Assembly: GCA_019114715.1 (NCBI GenBank)
Contig: DXEZ01000133.1
Span: 1-12,351 of the forward strand
Source: Candidatus Sphingobacterium stercoripullorum
Lineage (GTDB): Bacteria; Bacteroidota; Bacteroidia; Sphingobacteriales; Sphingobacteriaceae
DNA length: 12,351 nt
Direction of reading: 5' to 3'
The translations under genes and the position numbers were made by a program. Within the stretch, counting starts at the first letter, position 1, and each line of letters starts with the position of its first letter. Positions 7,314 through 12,351 of the stretch are shown here, piece after piece. The notes beneath the pieces were generated by a model. That model ran no database searches. It saw only the letters and a program-made list of their open reading frames with translations, and was not told the DNA's origin.

Positions 7314-7410
7314 CATATGAACTACTTGTAAATCAATCTCATATATAATTTAATGACAATTGTGTCGTTCTTTTTGTTCATGACAGTTTAAAAACTAATT
7401 TTAATGAAAT

Positions 7411-8142
7411 TTAGTTTTCTGTCATTTCCTCGTCGACAAGTATTCTACCACAATGCTCACAAACTATAATTTTCTTCCTTTGGCGAATTTCTAATTGAGT
7501 TTGAGGTGGTATTTTATTATGACAACCCGAGCAGCTTTCTCTTTCAATCGATACTACAGCTAGTCCGTTCCTATAGGAGTTTCTCAGCTTGTAATATGTT
7601 TTAAGAAGCCTACTATCGTTCTTCTTTTCTGCAGATTGAACTTTTTTCTGTAATGCTTCTTCGTCCTTTTGAGTTTCAGCTGTAATCGCTTTTAATTCTT
7701 TTTGTTTTTCCTCAAGCTCTTTTTTACTAAAATCTAAATCTTCTTGAGTTTTATCGTAGGAGTCAGTTTTATTTTTAATCTCAAATTCGTGCTCACGTAT
7801 TCTCTTCTCACACAATTTGATTTCTAATCCTTGAATTTCAATTTCTTTACTAATCGCTTCGTATTCACGGTTATTTTTAACCTCGTTTAATTGGCTTTCG
7901 TATTTATTGATGGCTTCTTGCGAATCTTTAATCATATTTTTACGATTAACGATTGCATCTTCTAAACCATCTAGGTCATCTCTAATCTTACCTAAACGTG
8001 TTTCCAATCCAGCTATCTCATCTTCTAAATCCGCAACTTCAATTGGAAGTTCACCACGAACCTGAAGAATTTTATCAATTTTAGTATGAATGGACTGTAA
8101 AGCCCACAATGCTTCTAGTTTTTGTTCTACCGTTTTTTCCAT
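7411..8142 (-). CDS. C4-type zinc ribbon, coiled-coil protein (PF02591/DUF164 family)
   Basis: A 243-residue protein. Residues from about 5 to 180 form a long alpha-helical hairpin of Glu/Lys/Leu-rich heptads, with a turn near the EVKNNREYEAISKEIEIQ segment (87-104), which is strongly conserved in this family. The carboxy end is a zinc ribbon with CSGC (Cys204, Cys207) and CEHC (Cys228, Cys231), including the typical SCSGCHNKIPPQTQLEI run. Characterised relatives include H. pylori HP0958/FlgZ and Chlamydia CdsZ, which bind flagellar or type III secretion partners or RNA. In Bacteroidota no role is established, so only a nucleic-acid or protein-binding adaptor is suggested. An upstream TTG at 8145 also opens the frame, but the ATG at 8142 shares its A with the TGA stop of the Nif3-like gene (TGATG), indicating translational coupling. 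It is the last gene of the operon. Confidence 0.93.
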   Translation of the reverse strand: MEKTVEQKLEALWALQSIHTKIDKILQVRGELPIEVADLEDEIAGLETRLGKIRDDLDGLEDAIVNRKNMIKDSQEAINKYESQLNEVKNNREYEAISKEIEIQGLEIKLCEKRIREHEFEIKNKTDSYDKTQEDLDFSKKELEEKQKELKAITAETQKDEEALQKKVQSAEKKNDSRLLKTYYKLRNSYRNGLAVVSIERESCSGCHNKIPPQTQLEIRQRKKIIVCEHCGRILVDEEMTEN

Positions 8143-9239
8143 CAAATAAAATATTTTATTGGATTTGTTTCTATCTCTGTTGATAGAACTGCAAAGTTAG
8201 GAAATTTTTCCCGTATTATTTCTATTAATAATTCTTGCGTAAATTGTTCACTTTCATAATGTCCAATATCCGCAATGACAATATTATCTTCCGCATCAAA
8301 AAATTCATGATATTTGAAATCTGCGGACACATACACATCCGCTCCGGAACGTATAGCGTCTTTCAAAAGAAAGCTACCAGATCCACCACAGACCGCTACT
8401 CTTTTGATACTTTTATTAAAAAGCTTCGTATGCCTAATGACCTTTACGTGCATGGATTCCTTAAGATGAAGTAAAAATTCTTCCTCAGTCATTTCCTCTG
8501 GGAGATTACCAATAACCCCTGATCCAATATACCTATGGAGGTTATCCAAATTTAAAACATGATAGGCAACCTCTTCATATGGATGAGCCGCTAACATAGA
8601 AACTATAATACTACGTTCTTTATCTGCTGGAAATACAACCTCAATTTTTGTTTCCTCCACACGTTCCTGGCTACCAGAAGTTCCTATTGTAGGATCAGCT
8701 TGATCGCCTGGCCTGAAAGTACCGTAACCAGCAGAATTGAAGCTGCATTGATCGTAATTTCCAATAGCTCCCGCTCCCGCTTCAAACAACGCCTCCCTGA
8801 CCTGCTCCACATGACTCCTAGGAACATATACCACCAGTTGCTTTAATATATTTCTTTTTTGACTCAATATTGCCGTCTCTGTTAACCCTAATTTTTCGCC
8901 TATTTTGGAACTTACACCACCGTAGACATTATCTAAATTAGTATGGATTGCGTATATCGCTACATTATTTTGTATTGCTTTAATTAAGGCACGTGATATA
9001 TAGTTTTCTGGTGTTAGTTTTTTTAACCCTTTAAAAATTAAAGGGTGGTGCGCAATTATTAAATTACAATTATTAGCAATCGCTTCTTGTATTACCTCTT
9101 CCGTACAGTCCAAAGTAACCAATGCTTTATCTATGTTTTGATTGGGATCACCAACTAACAAACCAGAATTATCGTAGGACTCCTGATAGGCTAGGGGAGC
9201 CACTTGCTCCAAATACTCAACTATATTTTTAAGTTTCAT
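8142..9239 (-). CDS. Nif3-like dinuclear metal centre protein (NIF3/YbgI/YqfO family)
   Basis: A 365-residue member of the Nif3 family, whose hexamers carry a two-metal site and whose exact cellular role is still debated; some members have been tied to GTP cyclohydrolase I-like or hydrolase activity. Candidate metal ligands are all visible: His64-His65 in IIAHHPLIF, Asp103 in IHTNLDN, and His327 with Glu330 in GHYESEQ. The amino end has DNSGLLVGD, typical of the family. Between the two halves, about 130-235, is a PII/CutA1-like insert (LVVYVPRSHVEQVREALFEA through AAHPYEEVAYHVL), making this the long form like B. subtilis YqfO rather than the short E. coli YbgI. It lies 37 bases after the membrane-protein gene and overlaps the next gene by one base; the pairing of Nif3 and C4 zinc-ribbon genes recurs in many bacteria, suggesting a shared process. 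No SD precedes the start. Confidence 0.95.
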   Translation of the reverse strand: MKLKNIVEYLEQVAPLAYQESYDNSGLLVGDPNQNIDKALVTLDCTEEVIQEAIANNCNLIIAHHPLIFKGLKKLTPENYISRALIKAIQNNVAIYAIHTNLDNVYGGVSSKIGEKLGLTETAILSQKRNILKQLVVYVPRSHVEQVREALFEAGAGAIGNYDQCSFNSAGYGTFRPGDQADPTIGTSGSQERVEETKIEVVFPADKERSIIVSMLAAHPYEEVAYHVLNLDNLHRYIGSGVIGNLPEEMTEEEFLLHLKESMHVKVIRHTKLFNKSIKRVAVCGGSGSFLLKDAIRSGADVYVSADFKYHEFFDAEDNIVIADIGHYESEQFTQELLIEIIREKFPNFAVLSTEIETNPIKYFI

Positions 9240-9242
9240 TTA

Positions 9243-9284
9243 TCCATTGATTTTCTAAATAACAACTCTAATTGACTCAATGGA
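9243..9284. repeat. Inverted repeat in the gap before the Nif3-like gene
   Basis: TCCATTGA (9243-9250) and TCAATGGA (9277-9284) are perfect 8-base arms 26 bases apart. One arm covers the stop codon of the membrane-protein gene and the other ends 4 bases before the Nif3-like ATG. In the mRNA this could form a stem that affects ribosome access to the Nif3-like start, but the loop is long and the stem modest. Confidence 0.25.
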
Positions 9285-9762
9285 GCTCTTTATCTTCATG
9301 ATGTTCTTGAAGAAAATTATTATGCTCCATTATTAAAGTTTTATAACGACTTATTTCTACCCAATATTTTATAAAAAAGATGACATTGATAAAAAACAGA
9401 GTCATCATGAAGATTGGAAAAAGAGGAATATTCAATAAAAGAAAACTCCAAGCAAAAATCACCCCTGTTTTTCGAGTTGGGTTAGGTTCAATAGCTACCT
9501 TTCTATCGAAGAACTCATTATTAAGTGTATAGCTTAAATTTTTGGATACTAAAAAGTTCCAATATATATTTATAAGTGGAACAGCTAAAAACCAAACCTG
9601 AGCGGGCTTTAAAAGCCTATTTTCAGGGTTAATTAATAGCAAAGTTTTTCGAATTGTATTTGCAAAAATCAACCGAATTATAGTAATACAGACACCTACC
9701 ACTATTAACATAATAGTATATTCCTGGCCCATTTCAGCTACAATATTTTCTATTTCATTCAT
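9277..9762 (-). CDS. Small polytopic membrane protein of unknown function
   Basis: A 161-residue inner-membrane protein with hydrophobic segments at about 15-34, 55-73 and 99-133, the last long enough for two closely spaced helices. Between the first two lies NPENRLLKPAQVWFLAVPLIN (about 45-65). I remember this NP..NR...P..VW...P..N...W.F pattern, followed by 'SL.NEF..R', from a family of unnamed Bacteroidota membrane proteins. Here the matching tail is NLSYTLNNEFFDRK (75-88). The carboxy tail is polar and His/Glu-rich (NNFLQEHHEDKELH) and probably cytoplasmic. No enzymatic motif is visible, so I assign no function; a DUF number would need a database search. It lies 18 bases after the lipoprotein gene and 37 before the Nif3-like gene, within the operon. 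No SD is seen before the ATG. Confidence 0.8.
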   Translation of the reverse strand: MNEIENIVAEMGQEYTIMLIVVGVCITIIRLIFANTIRKTLLLINPENRLLKPAQVWFLAVPLINIYWNFLVSKNLSYTLNNEFFDRKVAIEPNPTRKTGVIFAWSFLLLNIPLFPIFMMTLFFINVIFFIKYWVEISRYKTLIMEHNNFLQEHHEDKELH

Positions 9763-9780
9763 ATAACTATATTATATTGT

Positions 9781-10248
9781 TTATCGTTCTCTACTTAATT
9801 CTAAATGAAACTTAGGGTTTCCGCTCTTATTCACATCAAAAGAGTAAATAGCCTCACCCATAATATGACCATCGGAATACGAAGCCCATACCCACTTATC
9901 GCCAAGAATTTTCACTTGTTCAAATTGCATCTTACCTCCTAGGACTGCATCTAGTGTTATTAAATCTGTTTCCGCTCTCAAGGAAGAATCAATATATTCT
10001 ATTGGATTCGCAACACCATGTTTATCCATTTTTGAAGTAAAACTTTGTGAGAACACACTCCACTCTTTTGCTTGGTGAGTTATCGCTAGTTCTTTATTTT
10101 GCTTTTCAAGTTCCTGCTCTAAACTATCAATTTTACGAGTAAGATTCTCTTGATTATCGTTCTGTTTATGACAAGACATTAGACTAGCACCACAAACTAG
10201 AAAAATGAAACAAGCAACCTTCTGTTGGGAAAAATTAAAAATTTGCAT
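9781..10248 (-). CDS. Small lipoprotein with a coiled coil, function unknown
   Basis: A 155-residue protein exported as a lipoprotein. It has a short basic start and a hydrophobic core (ACFIFLVCGA), then the lipobox SLMSC with the modified Cys at 26. After a polar linker comes a short predicted coiled coil (about 36-58, NLTRKIDSLEQELEKQNKEL). A globular tail follows, with GDKWVWASYSDGHIMGEAIYSF near 116-137; I do not recognise it. The frame extends to a TTG at 10260, but the ATG at 10248 is preceded by a clean GGAGG five bases away, so I start there. It lies 24 bases after the methyltransferase stop and 18 before the membrane-protein gene. The adjacent membrane protein may be a partner, but that is only inference from position. 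No homologous function is known to me. Confidence 0.83.
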   Translation of the reverse strand: MQIFNFSQQKVACFIFLVCGASLMSCHKQNDNQENLTRKIDSLEQELEKQNKELAITHQAKEWSVFSQSFTSKMDKHGVANPIEYIDSSLRAETDLITLDAVLGGKMQFEQVKILGDKWVWASYSDGHIMGEAIYSFDVNKSGNPKFHLELSRER

Positions 10249-10253
10249 ACAAA

Positions 10254-10258
10254 CCTCC
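10254..10258 (-). promoter_or_regulatory. Strong Shine-Dalgarno site of the lipoprotein gene
   Basis: On the minus strand GGAGG is followed by TTTGT and then ATG, a spacing of 5 bases. It is the only good SD I found before any start in this window, in a phylum that generally lacks them. It decides the lipoprotein start at 10248 over the upstream TTG at 10260. Confidence 0.6.
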
Positions 10259-10272
10259 AATTACTACAACCC

Positions 10273-10980
10273 CTAAAATAGTAAAAATATAACAGGAATT
10301 TTATGCAAATCTATTTTAGTAGTACGCCAAGTAGCTATTGTTTGAGTGACAATTTGCTCATTTTCCAAAGTAAGATTCATGGCTACACTCAGCTGAGTTT
10401 GAGGTTTGCAAATACGTATTAACTCTGAAAGCAGTTGATTATTTCTAAATGGAGTTTCCATAAATATCTGTGTTTGCTTTTCTTTTGATACACGCAGTTC
10501 CATAGACTTGATTTTCCTCACCCTCTCCTCTTTACCAATAGGTAAATACCCTTCAAACGCAAAACCTTGCCCATTAAAACCCGAAGCCATCAAAGCTAAT
10601 AATATGGACGAAGGGCCAACTAATGGTACTATTTTAATTCCATTTTTATGTACCTCTCTTACTATATTACTTCCTGGATCAGCTACCGCAGGGCAGCCAG
10701 CCTCAGACATTAGACCAATATCTACACCATTTTTCAATCGTTTAATTAAATTATTTATATCAAACTTGTCTCGAGCATGTTTTCCGTAATTGTATAAAAT
10801 CAATTGCTCTTGAATAACCTTTGGGTCGGCCAACTTTATAAATTTTCTAGCTGTCTTTTCATTTTCGACAATAAATTCTTGTAGGTTTGAAATAATTTCA
10901 ATAGTATGGGGGGTAAAGGAGGCATCGCGTACGCCTTCCCCTAATGGAACTGGAATTAAATAAAGTTTACCATAAGACAT
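10273..10980 (-). CDS. SAM-dependent methyltransferase, tetrapyrrole-methylase fold (RsmI-like)
   Basis: A 235-residue cytosolic enzyme of the tetrapyrrole/uroporphyrin methylase superfamily, close to RsmI, which methylates 16S rRNA at C1402. The amino end KLYLIPVPLGEG corresponds to the RsmI LYLVPTPIGNL segment, but the downstream AAEDTR-type sequence is replaced by FIVENEKTARKF. The core motif GLMSEAGCPAVADPGSNIV (89-107), PLVGPSSILLALMASGF (119-135) and the METPFRN segment (175-181) are well conserved. It therefore looks like the short Bacteroidota paralogue of RsmI rather than the standard enzyme, so substrate is uncertain (rRNA is the best guess). An upstream TTG at 10986 opens the frame, but the ATG at 10980 two codons later fits the family. 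It heads the operon and is divergent from apaG, 94 bases away. A perfect TAAGTTTG lies only 3 bases before the ATG. Confidence 0.88.
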   Translation of the reverse strand: MSYGKLYLIPVPLGEGVRDASFTPHTIEIISNLQEFIVENEKTARKFIKLADPKVIQEQLILYNYGKHARDKFDINNLIKRLKNGVDIGLMSEAGCPAVADPGSNIVREVHKNGIKIVPLVGPSSILLALMASGFNGQGFAFEGYLPIGKEERVRKIKSMELRVSKEKQTQIFMETPFRNNQLLSELIRICKPQTQLSVAMNLTLENEQIVTQTIATWRTTKIDLHKIPVIFLLF

Positions 10981-11025
10981 ACGCAAACTTAAATAATTAA
11001 ATCTTTTGATTTGCTATTTCGAAGA

Positions 11026-11056
11026 TTTGATTTTAAAAAGGAAAACAATATATTGT
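11026..11056 (+). promoter_or_regulatory. Candidate Bacteroidota-type promoter for apaG
   Basis: TTTG (11026-11029) is followed after exactly 19 bases by TATATTGT (11049-11056), which matches TAnnTTTG at 4 of 6 fixed positions. Transcription would begin near 11062, 12-13 bases before the ATG at 11075 and downstream of the longer frame's start at 11006, supporting the shorter protein. Confidence 0.4.
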
Positions 11057-11074
11057 CCTAAATTTCTGTCTAAA

Positions 11075-11476
11075 ATGTCAACTTTAATCACCAATGGCGT
11101 AAAGATATCGGTTGAAAGTATTTTTCAACCCGAATATTCCAATACAGAGGAAGATTACTATATGTATTCTTACCGTATTACGATTGAAAATTTAACACAA
11201 CAACCCATCAAGCTTTTGGAAAGATATTGGATGATATTTGATAGTAAGGGAAAGCGTAGCCAGGTAAGTGGAAAAGGTGTCATTGGCGAACAGCCCGTCA
11301 TCCAACCCAACCAAATTTACCAATATGTTTCGGGTTGCAACCTTCAAAGTGATTTGGGGAAAATGCAAGGTTTCTATACAATGGTAAATTTAGAGGACGA
11401 TCCTTCCAACAAAGGAGAAACCTTTCAGGTAAATATCCCAGAATTTATATTAATGGCCACCTTTAGAAAAAACTGA
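11075..11476 (+). CDS. apaG: ApaG (DUF525 domain) protein
   Basis: A 133-residue ApaG-family protein with a fibronectin-III-like beta-sandwich. Diagnostic sequence is clear: ERYWMIFDSKGKRSQVSGKG (about 50-69), GVIGEQPVIQPNQIYQYVSG (69-88), then CNLQSDLGKMQGFYTMVNLE. The GVIGEQP loop and the SGC...MQG.Y.MV block are conserved throughout the family. ApaG has been linked to cobalt/magnesium resistance in enterobacteria and is often named as a Co/Mg efflux protein, but it is a small soluble protein with no membrane segment, so an efflux role is doubtful. The frame starts earlier, at 11006, but the added 23 residues are atypical, and a candidate promoter (11026-11056) overlaps that extension, so I chose the ATG at 11075. 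It is divergent from the methyltransferase and stands alone or leads into the oxidoreductase gene 172 bases downstream, which has its own promoter element. Confidence 0.95.
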   Translation: MSTLITNGVKISVESIFQPEYSNTEEDYYMYSYRITIENLTQQPIKLLERYWMIFDSKGKRSQVSGKGVIGEQPVIQPNQIYQYVSGCNLQSDLGKMQGFYTMVNLEDDPSNKGETFQVNIPEFILMATFRKN

Positions 11477-11484
11477 TCCCCTGA

Positions 11485-11502
11485 ATTTATAATTTTATAA
11501 AT
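11485..11502. repeat. 18-bp AT-only dyad after apaG
   Basis: ATTTATAA, TT, TTATAAAT form a perfect inverted repeat 8 bases after the apaG stop. It has no G or C and no adjoining T-run, so it is a poor terminator; it may be a binding site or a chance AT-rich palindrome. Confidence 0.3.
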
Positions 11503-11620
11503 ACCCCAAAGCAAGACCCGACAGCCTAAAAATATTTCCTAATTTGTTAACTCCTACTTTTACTCACACATAGCCAAAAAGGTAGACTACATTAAATACC
11601 TCCATCCAAGAATATTTAAT

Positions 11621-11628
11621 TAATTTTG
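11621..11628 (+). promoter_or_regulatory. Perfect -7 promoter element (TAATTTTG) for the oxidoreductase gene
   Basis: TAATTTTG is an exact TAnnTTTG match, and it continues as CACTAAAT, a common context for this element in Bacteroidota. It lies 20 bases before the ATG at 11649, so transcription would begin at about 11633-11635. No TTTG is present 19 bases upstream, so the -33 element is weak or absent. The downstream ABC transporter gene probably uses the same promoter. Confidence 0.5.
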
Positions 11629-11648
11629 CACTAAATCATTCGTGTTTT

Positions 11649-12317
11649 ATGTCGCAAAAGGGAATAACAGCATTAATAATTGGTTCAACCGGCTTAATTG
11701 GTCAAGAACTATGTGAAAAACTCGCATTAAACAAAAAGTATAGTTCTATCTATGCAATCGTACGCAAGCGGATTAACTTCCAATCACGTAAAATAACACA
11801 AATTATTTGCGACAATAATAATTATGCAGAGGTCATACCTGCAAACATTCAGGTAGATCAATATTTCGTTTGTATTGGAAGTACAAAAAAGAAAACTCCA
11901 AATAAAGAGCAATACCGCCTAATAGATTTAGATTATCCTCTTGGAGTAGCGAAGCTATTAAAAAAGAATGGATGCTCAAGTTGCTATTTAATAAGTGCAA
12001 TAGGAGCAAATTCAAATTCAAAAAACTTTTACCTTTCTTTAAAAGGAGAAATAGAAAATTGTTTTATAAAATTGGACTTTGAACAACTACACATCCTTAG
12101 ACCCTCTTTACTTGTAGGAAAAAGAAATGAAAATAGAATTGGAGAAAAATTATCTGCTTTTCTTTTAAGACTATTGAACCCATTTTTATTGGGAAAATTT
12201 CGTAATTACCAAAGTATTCAATCTTCGCAGGTAGTTGAGGCGCTAATCGCTTTAGCATCAAAGAAGAATTCAGGCAATCACATATACAGCTCTGATCAAA
12301 TAAAAAATATAAAATAA
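11649..12317 (+). CDS. NAD(P)-binding oxidoreductase, atypical SDR (HTATIP2-like)
   Basis: A 222-residue Rossmann-fold protein of the atypical short-chain dehydrogenase type. The dinucleotide-binding loop GSTGLIG is at residues 12-18, in ALIIGSTGLIGQEL. CIGSTKKKT (about 75-83) and LISAIGANSNS (about 113-123) follow. YLSLKGEIE (about 127-135) supplies the YxxxK pair usual in SDR enzymes. LRPSLLVGKR (about 149-158) matches the carboxy-terminal signature of the HTATIP2/TIP30-like group. The substrate is unknown; relatives are usually annotated simply as NAD(P)H-binding. It starts 172 bases after apaG and ends one base before the next gene, so it is probably co-transcribed with the probable ABC transporter ATPase, though no functional link is evident. 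No SD precedes the ATG at 11649. Confidence 0.88.
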   Translation: MSQKGITALIIGSTGLIGQELCEKLALNKKYSSIYAIVRKRINFQSRKITQIICDNNNYAEVIPANIQVDQYFVCIGSTKKKTPNKEQYRLIDLDYPLGVAKLLKKNGCSSCYLISAIGANSNSKNFYLSLKGEIENCFIKLDFEQLHILRPSLLVGKRNENRIGEKLSAFLLRLLNPFLLGKFRNYQSIQSSQVVEALIALASKKNSGNHIYSSDQIKNIK

Positions 12318-12318
12318 A

Positions 12319-12351
12319 ATGCTTTCAGCAGAAAACATATCGTTTCATTAC
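12319..12351 (+). CDS. Probable ABC transporter ATP-binding protein, first 11 residues (cut by the right edge)
   Basis: The frame ATG at 12319 begins one base after the oxidoreductase stop and translates MLSAENISFHY, then leaves the window. Short amino-terminal strands of the type 'ML.AENISF.Y' followed by a Walker A are very typical of ABC ATPases, and tight coupling to the previous gene supports a real start. With 11 residues only, the family is a guess from pattern; Walker A would be expected about 30-40 residues further on. Confidence 0.55.
   Translation, partial: MLSAENISFHY

Noticed and set aside
7391..7418. Inverted repeat AAAACTAA/TTAGTTTT across the zinc-ribbon stop codon
   Set aside because: The stem is AT-only, partly coding, and a much better terminator lies about 100 bases further on; chance pairing is likely.
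11485..11502. AT-only palindrome as an apaG terminator
   Set aside because: No G or C in the stem and no T-run after it, so it was listed only as a dyad.
1..12351. Mobile element, CRISPR array, tRNA, rRNA or phage genes
   Set aside because: No repeated spacer pattern, transposase motif, terminal inverted repeats with target duplication, or tRNA-like cloverleaf could be seen on either strand.

Overview
The window looks like chromosomal DNA of an AT-rich member of the Bacteroidota, probably a relative of the Sphingobacteriaceae. The genus is an inference from protein resemblance only. Supporting signs: a DUF5686/carboxypeptidase-regulatory-like outer membrane protein, a secreted tricorn-like peptidase with a Lys/Glu-rich linker, near absence of Shine-Dalgarno sequences before starts, and several matches to the Bacteroidota -7 promoter element TAnnTTTG. 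I see no rRNA, tRNA, CRISPR array, insertion sequence, phage gene or toxin-antitoxin pair. Most genes are housekeeping or widely conserved.

Layout, left to right. Minus strand, bases 1-3523: a tight cluster transcribed right to left, with a DUF5686 outer membrane protein (992-3523), an enoyl-CoA hydratase/isomerase (205-987) and the start of a probable AI-2E-family membrane transporter (192 to beyond the left edge). The gaps are only 4 and 12 bases. Bases 3524-3894 are a 371-base gap with no convincing gene but a lot of structure: two tandem hairpins just after the peptidase stop, one of them a good intrinsic terminator; a perfect -7 element; a second terminator-like hairpin with a competing fold; a 17-bp dyad; and a likely promoter for the DUF5686 gene. 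Minus strand, 3895-7224: a large secreted tricorn-like S41 peptidase, standing alone, with a clear terminator of the upstream operon just before it.

Minus strand, 7411-10980: an apparent five-gene operon in the order RsmI-like SAM methyltransferase, small lipoprotein, polytopic membrane protein of unknown function, Nif3-like dinuclear-metal protein and C4 zinc-ribbon coiled-coil protein. It ends at a strong terminator (7283-7313). The Nif3-like and zinc-ribbon genes overlap by one base (TGATG), so they are probably translationally coupled. Plus strand, 11075-12351: apaG, divergent from the methyltransferase; then an NAD(P)-binding SDR-like oxidoreductase; then, one base after its stop, the first 11 codons of a probable ABC transporter ATPase that leaves the window.

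Five open frames are too long at their 5' end when taken from the first possible start. I moved the starts of the enoyl-CoA hydratase, zinc-ribbon protein, lipoprotein, methyltransferase and ApaG inward, using family length, overlap with neighbours, a TTG-to-ATG choice, an SD site or a promoter.

No clearly new multi-gene system is visible. The most interesting candidate is non-coding: a possible small RNA or attenuator at about 3680-3787 on the minus strand. It holds an ACCUCCU sequence in a loop and shares a segment between two mutually exclusive stems. It is also complementary over 8 bases to the only strong Shine-Dalgarno site I found in the window, that of the small lipoprotein. This is speculative and rests on hand-read pairing.
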